In this document: positions 1 to 5,241 of the stretch, one piece after another | Layout: every line of letters starts with the position of its first letter | Position numbering within the stretch: position 1 is the first letter of the stretch | Origin: Prevotella sp. UBA2755 | Lineage (GTDB): Bacteria > Bacteroidota > Bacteroidia > Bacteroidales > Bacteroidaceae | Assembly: GCA_002353225.1 (NCBI GenBank) | Contig: DEJF01000002.1 | Span: 23,257-29,497 of the forward strand | DNA length: 6,241 nucleotides | Direction of reading: 5' to 3' | Notes under the pieces: generated by a model | The model's database searches: none | Seen by the model: the letters and a program-made list of their open reading frames with translations, nothing else | What the model was told of the DNA's origin: nothing | Program-made: the position numbers and the translations under genes

Positions 1-278
1 GCATCGATGTGGAAGCCTCCAACCGATGCAGCGGCGACTGGTTTCTGGAGTGCTATCAGATTCAGAAGCATGAGAAGGGCGGTTATTCGGTTTATGTAAC
101 GGCTGGCAATCGTTCGGCAGGCGGGTCAAAGACGGTCTTTATTCCTGCTTCCTATTTCAAGCTGAGTTGGGAAGAGTTCCTGAACAAGTATCTCGATTTG
201 GCAACCCCCGGCTCTTTCTACGTAGGCAGGGCCGATCTCGAACGCGACCCTCGCATCAAAGAGTTCTTAGGCTTCTGA
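1..278 (+). CDS. 3' end of an unidentified gene
   Basis: The reading frame is open from the left edge of the window (ATC GAT precede the first possible GTG start at 9) to a TGA at 276-278, so the true start is probably outside and only about 91 C-terminal residues are seen. The visible part is soluble-looking, rich in aromatic and charged residues (for example CYQIQKHEKGGYSVYV, then FIPASYFKLSWEEFLNKYL), and ends ADLERDPRIKEFLGF. No signal peptide, membrane segment or catalytic motif is visible, and I do not recognise the family. It lies 28 bases upstream of the next gene on the same strand, so all three + strand genes may be one transcript. A GTG start at 9 giving 89 residues cannot be excluded. 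Confidence 0.6.
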   Translation, partial: IDVEASNRCSGDWFLECYQIQKHEKGGYSVYVTAGNRSAGGSKTVFIPASYFKLSWEEFLNKYLDLATPGSFYVGRADLERDPRIKEFLGF

Positions 279-306
279 GGAGAATAATTGTAATTTGACA
301 GGAGAT

Positions 307-942
307 ATGAAAAAGATGACAATCGTAATGGTAGTTATGCTTGTTATGGCGGTATTTATGCCAACACATGCTTTTGCGGGAAGCAAGGACAGCGTGGAAG
401 TTGATTTGCTTGACATCAGTGAAATGCCGAAGACAGCGGTGCGTCAGGGAAATGCTCATTTCCAGTATGCTGTATATGTCAATGTGGATAAGCCTGCAAG
501 CGGTGAGGGCGAGATGGATGATGTGAGATCCGTTTGGCTTGCCAACGAGCGTTCTGGTACGGTCATCAAGGTCTGCGTCACTAATCCTAAGGCGGAAGCT
601 CTGTGGAATAAGATGAGTGGCAAGGATGCCGATGGTGTTAGTGTCGCTCTCACTCAGATTGCAGCTGCCGATAAGGCCATGATAGCCCCAGGCGATGTGA
701 GCAAGGTGATAGTCGAGGGCTGTCCCGATGGGCGCAATATATGGACCTACATCATCGATCCTTATCAAGGTACGGCTATACAACTGCCTTCTACTGAGGG
801 CGTGATGAGTCTTGACTGGGAAAAGAAGGAAATCGTGGCAGCTTCCTATGGTTACGATGATGATGGAAGGTATTCCGTGAACAAGGCCTATTCACTTGAA
901 GGAAAGTTCCTCCGTGAGGTTGGAGGGAAGGAAAGAGAATAA
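307..942 (+). CDS. Unidentified secreted or periplasmic protein, 211 aa
   Basis: The start chosen is ATG 307, because it begins a good Sec signal peptide: MKK, a hydrophobic core TIVMVVMLVMAVFM, then HAFA before G, a type I signal peptidase site near residue 24. There is no lipobox cysteine. AGGAG lies only two bases before this ATG; an in-frame TTG at 295 would add four residues and is less likely. The mature part of about 187 residues is acidic, with segments such as RSVWLANERSGTVIKVCV, RNIWTYIIDPYQGTAIQL and VMSLDWEKKEIVAASYGYDD that look like beta strands, possibly an incomplete propeller or sandwich fold. It has two cysteines (CVTNP, EGCPDG) that could form a disulfide. I do not recognise the family. 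It is 28 bases from the gene before and 31 bases from the next secreted-protein gene, so co-transcription is likely. Confidence 0.8.
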   Translation: MKKMTIVMVVMLVMAVFMPTHAFAGSKDSVEVDLLDISEMPKTAVRQGNAHFQYAVYVNVDKPASGEGEMDDVRSVWLANERSGTVIKVCVTNPKAEALWNKMSGKDADGVSVALTQIAAADKAMIAPGDVSKVIVEGCPDGRNIWTYIIDPYQGTAIQLPSTEGVMSLDWEKKEIVAASYGYDDDGRYSVNKAYSLEGKFLREVGGKERE

Positions 943-973
943 TCCGAGTATAAACATTAATCGATACTATCAT

Positions 974-1585
974 ATGAAAAGACTATCATTAGCAATCATT
1001 TTCGCCTGCTTCACGCTGACCGTAGCTGCACAGGAAGGTTTCCGAGTGGACTACCAAGGGACACGCCCCACCATCAAAGACTTTGTGAAAGCCTATCTCA
1101 CTTCTATCCTTTCCGAAGAAATAGAGGAGTGCGAAGCAGAGGGATTGGGCATCTACGAAAGCCTACAGCGTGCCATAACCAATAAGGAAAAGGGACTCCC
1201 GCTTAATGAGGGCGAGACGCTTACCATTGACACGAAAAACGGTTTTCTACTTTATGAGCAAGCACGGGATGAAAATCTCTCAAGGATCGAGATGTGCTTC
1301 TGGAATGAGTCAGACGGCAAGCATAAGCTCTTTGCAGATAACAATTGGTACTACCAGAATGGCAAGCCCATCTTGGGCCAGTTTGGCGGGCTCAATTTCC
1401 TCCGTTATAACAATTCCACGAAGAGAATGAGTTACATTAATGCCCCGGGCTTCGACGTGGAGGTATACGATAAAGCCTATGCCCTGCCTCGTACGGGGAA
1501 GGACATCATCGTCACGACGTGGCATGAAGATGGCAAGAAGACACAGAAGACACTGAAATGGAACGGTCACGGATTCTGCTACTGA
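974..1585 (+). CDS. Unidentified secreted protein, 203 aa
   Basis: ATG 974 is chosen over upstream in-frame codons because it opens a clear signal peptide, MKRLSLAIIFACFTLTVAAQ, with likely cleavage after the AA-Q region (about residue 19-20). Upstream codons in this frame overlap the end of the previous gene. The mature protein of about 183 residues has an N-terminal helical part (IKDFVKAYLTSILSEEIEEC, then YESLQRAITNKEKG), followed by a strand-rich aromatic part (FLLYEQARDE, RIEMCFWNES, NNWYYQNGKPILGQFGGLNF) and ends KTLKWNGHGFCY. No enzyme motif is visible and the family is not recognised. It follows the 307-942 secreted-protein gene by 31 bases and is followed within 16 bases by a strong terminator, so it is probably the last gene of the operon. 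Confidence 0.82.
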   Translation: MKRLSLAIIFACFTLTVAAQEGFRVDYQGTRPTIKDFVKAYLTSILSEEIEECEAEGLGIYESLQRAITNKEKGLPLNEGETLTIDTKNGFLLYEQARDENLSRIEMCFWNESDGKHKLFADNNWYYQNGKPILGQFGGLNFLRYNNSTKRMSYINAPGFDVEVYDKAYALPRTGKDIIVTTWHEDGKKTQKTLKWNGHGFCY

Positions 1586-1600
1586 ATGCTTGCAATCTAC

Positions 1601-1625
1601 AGCTCACCTTCGGGTGAGCTTTTTT
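1601..1625 (+). terminator. Rho-independent terminator of the + strand operon
   Basis: A perfect 8-bp stem AGCTCACC/GGTGAGCT with a stable TTCG tetraloop is followed by TTTTT, starting 15 bases after the stop codon at 1585. GGTGAGCT occurs again at 1695-1702 and could pair with the first arm, but the short-range pairing is far more favourable. Confidence 0.93.
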
Positions 1626-1656
1626 CTTCATTTGATGTGACAAATTAGAGAAATTT

Positions 1657-1682
1657 GGGGGACGGTTCTCAATGATCCACTT
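1657..1682 (+). repeat. REP-like repeat, copy A
   Basis: The sequence reads GGGGGACGGTTCTC followed by AATGATCCACTT. It matches, in inverted orientation, copies B and D below and the copy at 4053-4077. The motif GGGGACGGTTCT resembles the short intergenic repeats that accompany REP-associated tyrosine transposases (RAYTs); that link is from memory of such families and no transposase is in this window. It sits 32 bases beyond the terminator of the upstream operon. Confidence 0.6.
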
Positions 1683-1758
1683 CTCCTAAGGATAGGTGAG
1701 CTCCTTTTGTATATTTGGAAACAAGTTTTTTGTTAATGTTATATTAATTAATACTGTG

Positions 1759-1789
1759 CAAAGGTATTTCTTTTATTTCATAGGACAAA
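1759..1789 (-). promoter_or_regulatory. Orphan leftward Bacteroidetes promoter
   Basis: On the minus strand TTTG (1789-1786), a 19-base spacer and TACCTTTG (1766-1759) match the Bacteroidetes housekeeping promoter form exactly. The predicted start is near 1752. No convincing ORF follows: the transcript would run through AT-rich sequence, an AGGAG without a suitable start codon, and repeat A, towards the converging terminator at 1601-1625. It may be the promoter of a deleted gene or of a small or antisense RNA. Confidence 0.6.
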
Positions 1790-1804
1790 ATATTTCACTA
1801 GAAA

Positions 1805-1823
1805 ATGGATCATTCAGAACCCC
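1805..1823 (-). repeat. REP-like repeat, copy B
   Basis: On the minus strand it reads GGGGTTCTGAATGATCCAT, the inverse of copy A at 1657-1682 but lacking ACG from the GGGGACGG head. Copies A and B form an imperfect inverted pair enclosing about 120 bases that contain the orphan promoter. Confidence 0.55.
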
Positions 1824-1840
1824 AGCTTTCTTTACAATAA

Positions 1841-1895
1841 ATGATCACTAGAACCGACCCCGTGATCCGGAAAGTGGATCAGTCAGAACCGTCCC
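1841..1895 (-). repeat. REP-like repeats, copies C and D
   Basis: Two adjacent units. Copy C (1841-1868) contains ACCGACCCCGTGATCC, repeated exactly at 4116-4131, and has inverted arms GATCAC (1843-1848) and GTGATC (1862-1867). Copy D (1873-1895) reads AGTGGATCAGTCAGAACCGT plus CCC, close to the copy at 4053-4077. The cluster lies downstream of the BspA-like gene, just beyond its terminator hairpin. Confidence 0.6.
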
Positions 1896-1918
1896 GGATT
1901 ATTTAGGTGAAACTTATA

Positions 1919-1950
1919 AATAATGGCAGTTGATTTCAACCGCCATTATT
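1919..1950 (-). terminator. Terminator hairpin of the BspA-like gene
   Basis: AATAATGGC (1919-1927) pairs perfectly with GCCATTATT (1942-1950), and an inner GTTG/CAAC stem closes a 4-base loop with one mismatch between the two helices. On the minus strand it begins 19 bases after the TAG stop of the BspA-like gene and is followed by TTATAAGTT, a weak U tract. It may act in both directions. Confidence 0.7.
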
Positions 1951-1969
1951 ATATATTCGTGCCTGACTA

Positions 1970-3544
1970 CTATTTTACAATCACTTTTCGTGTAGTACCA
2001 TCAGACATTTTTACGATATTGATGCCACGCTGACTGTTTGTGTGTATTCCGTTGAGCGTGTAACGGGCAACGGGCTTAATAACCGTTAAGTGCGATGCGC
2101 TAATGCCAGTTGCAGCATCTTCTACTATTTTCGTAAACTTACCCCAGAAAGCATCGGCCTGATAAACAGCTTTACAGCCCGCCTGTACGTGCAAAGTGTA
2201 TTGACTAAAGTCTTCACCAAACACCATTTCGCCAACAGTTGGAGGAGTTGTAGCAAGAACGGTGATGTCCTTCAACTGTGAATTACCCATGAATGAGTGT
2301 GAGCCGATACTCGCTACGTGGCTACCGATAGTAAGTTCTTGCAGTTCCGTACCGCAAAAACTATTTTCAGAAATGGCAGTGATACCATTACCTAAAACTA
2401 GTTTTTTTAAGGTCGGATTAATATTCAAGCCATATTCTGGAAGAGCGGTAATGCCATTACCGATAATCAGTGTCTCCAGATTCGGAGCTAACAAAGAACT
2501 GTATTCAATAGAGGTAACGTCGTCATTTATCGTCAGCGATGTGAGTGCCTCGCATCTGCTAAACACACCATCAGCAATGGCTGTAACACCAGCTGGGCTT
2601 GTGTAAGATGTCACAGTAGCATCAAGAACTCCTAACAATGTGGTCATGGCTTTATCATACAGGAAGCCGTCTTTTTTGGTTACGTATTGATTATTGTCAG
2701 ATATTACAATGTCGAAAAAGTGATTGGATTCATTGTCGTAATTCCTACCGAGAACACTAACGATGACATCAGCAGGAACCATAGTACCAAGAGTGAGTGT
2801 CTCGAATTTAGGACATTTCATGACGATGCCAGAGCCTGTACTCCAAGACGTCACACCACCAATTGTAGCCTTTTGGAGATTGGGGAGGAAGCGAAAAAGG
2901 GTTCCAACACCATGACTATCGGCTATAGTTTTCACATTATTGCCGATGATGACATTTGTCAAATGCTGTTGGTAACCGAAAACATTATATGCAATAGTCT
3001 CTACACCATCTGGGACTGTATATTCAGTTTCTGTTTTACCAGCAGGATATGCATAGATGGTCTTTCCGTCTTTGCTAAACAGCACACCGTCAATGCTGGA
3101 GAAGTTTGCATTACCTGCCTCTACGTTAATGGAAGTTAGAGATGTACATCTGTAAAACGTACCACCCACTTTGTATTCATCACCGATAAACGTGATATTT
3201 TTGCCGATGGTGATGGTAGCGAGGTTTTCGCACTCTTCGAATGCTTCCTTACCAATTGTCGTTACCGTTTCAGGTATCGAGATAGAGGTGATAGTGCTTT
3301 CCTCAAAGGCTTCATCGCCAATACCTGTCACAGTATAGGTCGTGCCACCGTAACTCACACTACTGGGTATTACGAAATCTCCGGAATAGACAGACTTAGA
3401 ATCTGTTTTCAAAGCCCAAAATTCACAATTCGTAGTACCTGAGATAATCTTGTAGGCTTTGTTGTCTACTACAAAATCATGACTGTCTTTTGCATGAGCT
3501 GTTGCCATTAATGACAACAATAACAAGGTAAATAATTTCTTCAT
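1970..3544 (-). CDS. BspA-like leucine-rich-repeat surface or secreted protein
   Basis: A 524-residue protein of the BspA / Treponema pallidum-type LRR (LRR_5) family; relatives are surface adhesins or ligand-binding proteins, but the ligand here is unknown. Residues 1-18 are a Sec signal peptide (MKKLFTLLLLSLMATAHA). Residues 25-70 form the usual BspA lead-in (YSGDFVIPSSVSYGGTTYTV). From about 72 there are repeats of the type IGDEAFEES.ITSISIPETV, LATITIGKNITFIGD, LTNVIIGNNVKTIAD, VTAIADGVFSRCEALTSL, LKKLVLGNGITAIS and LQELTIGSHVASIG. Residues about 240-310 are less regular. Residues 494-524 (YTLNGI, RGINIVKMSDGTTRKVIVK) resemble the short C-terminal sorting-like tail common on secreted Bacteroidales proteins, suggesting but not proving type IX-like export. 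The start follows the A-rich TTAAAAACAAAAGAGT. A long structured RNA leader precedes it, and a hairpin terminator follows it. Confidence 0.93.
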   Translation of the reverse strand: MKKLFTLLLLSLMATAHAKDSHDFVVDNKAYKIISGTTNCEFWALKTDSKSVYSGDFVIPSSVSYGGTTYTVTGIGDEAFEESTITSISIPETVTTIGKEAFEECENLATITIGKNITFIGDEYKVGGTFYRCTSLTSINVEAGNANFSSIDGVLFSKDGKTIYAYPAGKTETEYTVPDGVETIAYNVFGYQQHLTNVIIGNNVKTIADSHGVGTLFRFLPNLQKATIGGVTSWSTGSGIVMKCPKFETLTLGTMVPADVIVSVLGRNYDNESNHFFDIVISDNNQYVTKKDGFLYDKAMTTLLGVLDATVTSYTSPAGVTAIADGVFSRCEALTSLTINDDVTSIEYSSLLAPNLETLIIGNGITALPEYGLNINPTLKKLVLGNGITAISENSFCGTELQELTIGSHVASIGSHSFMGNSQLKDITVLATTPPTVGEMVFGEDFSQYTLHVQAGCKAVYQADAFWGKFTKIVEDAATGISASHLTVIKPVARYTLNGIHTNSQRGINIVKMSDGTTRKVIVK

Positions 3545-3557
3545 ACTCTTTTGTTTT

Positions 3558-3603
3558 TAAGTTTGTACTATTGTTTCTTGTCTTGGCGGCTTGCACAAAC
3601 TTA
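3558..3603 (-). promoter_or_regulatory. Hairpin in the BspA-like leader near the start codon
   Basis: TAAGTTTGT (3558-3566) and ACAAACTTA (3595-3603) form a perfect 9-bp inverted repeat with a 28-base loop. In the mRNA it lies between the structured RNA (which ends near 3629) and the ATG at 3544, leaving 13 bases before the start codon. This is where a regulated expression platform would be expected, but no U tract follows, so it does not look like an intrinsic terminator. Confidence 0.45.
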
Positions 3604-3628
3604 TGGAAATAAGAATAGCGCAGATTCG

Positions 3629-3787
3629 CCATATATCTGTCAGGCTCTGCACAGCCTTATATCCACTATGGAGAAGTCTACGCTATAGGGCGCATACTCC
3701 AATGTGGATATAATTGCTCTTTTATTCTTCGAGGTGCAGATTCGACAGATAATTGAGCTAACAAAATGTCATGTCTCTTGCGAAACA
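3629..3787 (-). ncRNA. Structured leader RNA, copy 1 (upstream of the BspA-like gene)
   Basis: Read on the minus strand, the element starts a few bases after a TATCTTTG box. It has a 5' hairpin (TGTTTC-GCAA-GAGACA, 3787-3772, GNRA loop). Closing stem P1 pairs TATCTGTC (3751-3744) with GACAGATA (3641-3634). Inside P1 are P2 (CTC/GAG), a long P3 (TTATATCCAC at 3713-3704 with GTGGATATAA at 3666-3657, then TGGAG/CTCCA and TGCGC/GCGTA) and P4 (GGCT-GTGCAG-AGCC). A homologous copy lies at 6058-6221 with the same layout, identical loop blocks and changed but still paired stems. It is probably a cis-regulatory leader or riboswitch-like RNA; a free small RNA is possible. I cannot assign an Rfam family. 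The Bacteroidales-1 motif is one candidate to compare. Confidence 0.75.
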
Positions 3788-3792
3788 CAATG

Positions 3793-3800
3793 CAAAGATA
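3793..3800 (-). promoter_or_regulatory. -7 box for leader RNA copy 1 and the BspA-like gene
   Basis: The minus strand reads TATCTTTG (3800-3793), a TAnnTTTG match, just before the 5' hairpin of the structured RNA. No good TTTG/TTG is seen 19-21 bases upstream, so the -33 element is weak. The predicted start near 3787 gives a leader of about 240 bases. Confidence 0.6.
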
Positions 3801-3907
3801 GTAATTTGATTTGGATTTTTTTCCATTATATTGTAATTTTTACGAAAAATATCAGTTTTCTTTAGTTTTTGGTGTAAAGCGGAGTCTAGCATATCATCTC
3901 TATCAAC

Positions 3908-4003
3908 TCACTTATAACAGAGAATTGACTGTACTTCCCCATGCTCAGTGCATGAGGGGAAAAGAAACACAAACAATATGAGAAAATACCCCAAACGCTT
4001 CAT
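3908..4003 (-). pseudogene. Truncated lipoprotein ORF, 31 aa, nearly leaderless
   Basis: ATG at 4003 opens MKRLGYFLILFVFLFPSC, a lipoprotein signal with hydrophobic core and a lipobox-like FPSC, then TEHGEVQSILCYK and a TGA at 3910-3908. The same frame stays open after this stop (VDRDDMLDSALHQKLKK and on, to about 3765), which suggests a 5' remnant of a longer lipoprotein gene. VDRDDMLDSAL faintly recalls the ADSLM.S.PDSAL start of Bacteroidales TPR lipoproteins; this is weak. A very good promoter ends only five bases before the ATG, so the mRNA would be leaderless or almost so. A CCCC/GGGG hairpin (3935-3961) lies within the ORF. It may alternatively be a genuine small lipoprotein or lysis-type peptide. 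Confidence 0.45.
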
Positions 4004-4008
4004 GCCTG

Positions 4009-4039
4009 CAAAGATACGTCTTTTATCTCATTCTACAAA
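4009..4039 (-). promoter_or_regulatory. Strong leftward Bacteroidetes promoter
   Basis: On the minus strand TTTG (4039-4036), a 19-base spacer and TATCTTTG (4016-4009) match the consensus perfectly. The expected start falls at about 4002-4004, on top of the ATG at 4003. It lies right next to the REP-like repeat at 4053. Confidence 0.72.
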
Positions 4040-4052
4040 TGACTGGACAGGA

Positions 4053-4131
4053 AAGTGAATCATTCAGAACCGTCCCCAAATTATCTTTGTGAGTTATCTT
4101 TTGCTTATCGGGAAAACCGACCCCGTGATCC
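4053..4131 (-). repeat. REP-like repeats, copies E and F
   Basis: Copy E (4053-4077) reads AAGTGAATCATTCAGAACCG plus TCCCC, close to copy D at 1873-1895. Copy F (4116-4131), ACCGACCCCGTGATCC, is identical to part of copy C (1853-1868). The two pairs are in the same orientation but in swapped order, and they flank the BspA-like gene, its leader and the lipoprotein fragment. Confidence 0.6.
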
Positions 4132-4222
4132 TTTCTTTTACTAGGGTTGAAGAATAGCCCAGATAGCTGAAATATATAAAGACAGTAAATGGCACCACCC
4201 ACCTAAGAGCACAATTTATAAC

Positions 4223-4253
4223 GAGCCAGCTGACAATAAGTGTCGACTGGCTC
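4223..4253. terminator. Hairpin terminator, likely of the broken mobilization-like gene
   Basis: GAGCCAG (4223-4229) pairs with CTGGCTC (4247-4253), with an inner TGACA/TGTCG helix and a 5-base loop. On the + strand TTTT follows. On the minus strand the hairpin begins 14 bases after the TGA of the mobilization-like remnant at 4268, so it was probably that gene's terminator, although no U tract follows on that strand. No + strand gene is seen upstream that would use it. Confidence 0.65.
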
Positions 4254-4267
4254 TTTTGTGCGGAGTC

Positions 4268-4647
4268 TCACATGTGGAATCCGCGGCTTCGGGTTAGCTG
4301 TCGTTCTTCCTTCATATCCTGGGCAATATCAGAGAGTTGTCCCTTCACACGCTCACATTCATATAGTTTCAGAAGGGGAGTGAGGCATTGTAGACAGTAC
4401 CTGCGGCTTCCTCCTTATCGGAGTGGCCATTCATATAGCGTTTGATGTCGCCCTCCTGACGATAGCTGAAACTACGATAGCTAGACTGAATATAATCAAT
4501 AACAGCCTTAACAGCACCTCTTAATAGATCTGAAAGGGTTGACAGATAATGACCAAGCCGTTCGCGATAATCATTGATAATGCGTTTTTGCTGATTGATT
4601 ATTCTGTCTTGCCACAAGTCATCCTGCTATTGGTGGAACAGTTCACC
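4268..4647 (-). pseudogene. Broken C-terminal part of a mobilization relaxase-like gene
   Basis: Three coding pieces read leftward: GELFHQ, an in-frame TAG (4629-4627), then QDDLWQDRIINQQKRIINDY through LSDLLRGAVKAVIDYIQSSY and IKRYMNGHSDKEEAAGTVYN to a TGA at 4371-4369. A shift of one base near 4372, fitting loss of a T in CCCCTTCTG, resumes with LKLYECERVKGQLSDIAQDM and ends TRSRGFHM at 4270-4268. The helical charged segment, the AVKAVIDYI-like stretch and the RGFHM end resemble C-termini of Bacteroidetes MobV/BmgA-type relaxases. This is family resemblance from memory, not an alignment. No relaxase catalytic domain is present. With a stop, a frameshift and no N-terminus it is a decayed fragment. 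A TTG at 4617 could start an 82-residue ORF but has no promoter. Confidence 0.5.
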
Positions 4648-4673
4648 TATGTTTTAGCCTAAAATTCATCGAC

Positions 4674-4902
4674 TTACGATCTTCCCCAACCTGTCTTTTT
4701 CTTCGTGCCGTCCCAATTGGTAAGCTCACCGTTGGAACCGCCACTACCTGAACTAATACCACCTCTGCGCCAGCGACAAGGAAGTACTACCCTGTAAAGT
4801 CGACATATATGGTATCTCTATACGGTAAACATCCTGCTCCTCAATGACAGGTTCCTTGCCATTAGCGTATGGAGGAGTGTACTTGAACATCTTTTCATAC
4901 CA
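4674..4902 (-). pseudogene. Remnants of an AlbA_2/ATPase-like C-terminus and a Gly/Ser-rich tail
   Basis: Frame one (4902-4753) encodes WYEKMFKYTPPYANGKEPVI, EEQDVYRIEIPYMSTLQ, ending at a TAG. The pattern KYTPPYANGKEP.IEE.DVYRIEIP resembles the C-terminal part of AlbA_2 / RecG-like ATP-binding transcriptional regulators common on Bacteroidetes accessory DNA. Frame two (4817-4674, overlapping the first) encodes RRGGISSGSGGSNGELTNWD, GTKKKTGWGRS and a TAA, a basic low-complexity tail. The frames would join with a one-base change near 4760. Both are open only between stops and have no start or promoter, so they are decayed pieces, probably of a mobile element along with the mobilization-like remnant that follows. 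Confidence 0.4.
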
Positions 4903-4944
4903 CTAGCCAGTTATTCAAAGATATCGTAAAAAAAGAAGGATTTA

Positions 4945-4976
4945 TTTGGTGGGATAAAAATTTATCCCTATATTTG
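4945..4976 (+). promoter_or_regulatory. Promoter of the DUF4160/DUF2442 operon
   Basis: TTTG (4945-4948), a 20-base spacer and TATATTTG (4969-4976) match the Bacteroidetes consensus exactly. The start should fall near 4982, giving a leader of about 12 bases before ATG 4994. Confidence 0.82.
4951..4968. promoter_or_regulatory. Palindromic operator inside the promoter spacer
   Basis: GGGATAAA (4951-4958) and TTTATCCC (4961-4968) form a perfect 8-bp inverted repeat around a two-base AA centre. It fills the spacer between the -33 and -7 boxes almost exactly, so a bound protein would block RNA polymerase. The likely ligand is the HTH-bearing second gene of the operon, which would then autoregulate; this is inferred from position. 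Confidence 0.68.
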
Positions 4977-4993
4977 CATCAAAAAGTGAACAT

Positions 4994-5239
4994 ATGCCCA
5001 CAATACTCTTAGCGTTTGGATTGCGATTCTACTTCTATTCCGAGGAGCACATGCCCATTCATGTCCATGTGGAGAATGCTGATGGACGTGCAAAGTTCTC
5101 TCTAGAACCGGCTGTTGAACTTATCAAGAATGAAGGGATGAAGCCAAAAGATTTAAAGAAGGCCAAGGCTCTGTGCGAGACTTTTCAAGAAGAGTTCATA
5201 GAGAAATGGCATGAACACATGGATGATAACGATGAATAA
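4994..5239 (+). CDS. DUF4160 family protein (putative toxin of a TA-like pair)
   Basis: An 81-residue cytoplasmic protein with the hallmarks of DUF4160 (PF13711): MPTIL at the N-terminus, RFYFYSEEHMPIHVHVE (residues 11-27) with the conserved E-H-x-P-x-H-V-H-V histidine cluster, then GRAKFSLEPAVELIKNEGMK and a helical C-terminus LCETFQEEFIEKWHEHMDD. The length is typical, so it looks complete. The family is small and usually found next to DUF2442 genes; the pair is generally viewed as toxin-antitoxin-like, but I know of no firm activity for this protein. The histidines suggest a catalytic or metal site. It starts 18 bases after its -7 box and is followed by the DUF2442-HTH gene after two bases, so translation is likely coupled. 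Role and toxicity are inference. Confidence 0.85.
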   Translation: MPTILLAFGLRFYFYSEEHMPIHVHVENADGRAKFSLEPAVELIKNEGMKPKDLKKAKALCETFQEEFIEKWHEHMDDNDE

Positions 5240-5241
5240 TT

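Noticed and set aside
256..783. Long minus-strand open frame of 175 codons opposite the 307-942 gene
   Set aside because: It is antisense to a gene with a good signal peptide, has no promoter or start context, and its composition looks like the reverse of coding sequence.
896..973. In-frame upstream extension of the 974 gene
   Set aside because: It would overlap the previous gene and place the clear signal peptide 26 residues inside the protein.
2687..3139. Open frame of 150 codons on the + strand inside the BspA-like gene
   Set aside because: It is a shadow of the repetitive LRR coding sequence on the other strand, and its translation has no recognisable features. The same holds for the frames at 2090-2281 and 2262-2606.
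3935..3961. Hairpin TTCCCC-ATGC/GCAT-GGGGAA considered as a terminator
   Set aside because: No U tract follows on either strand, and it lies inside the short lipoprotein-like ORF.
4223..4253. Terminator of an unseen + strand gene
   Set aside because: No + strand coding sequence is visible between 3545 and 4222. Its position 14 bases after the minus-strand remnant's stop explains it better.
3879..4268. Nine-base direct repeat GCGGAGTCT at 3879-3887 and 4260-4268 considered as a target-site duplication
   Set aside because: The flanks are not those of a mobile element, no terminal inverted repeats adjoin the copies, and a 9-base match could be chance.
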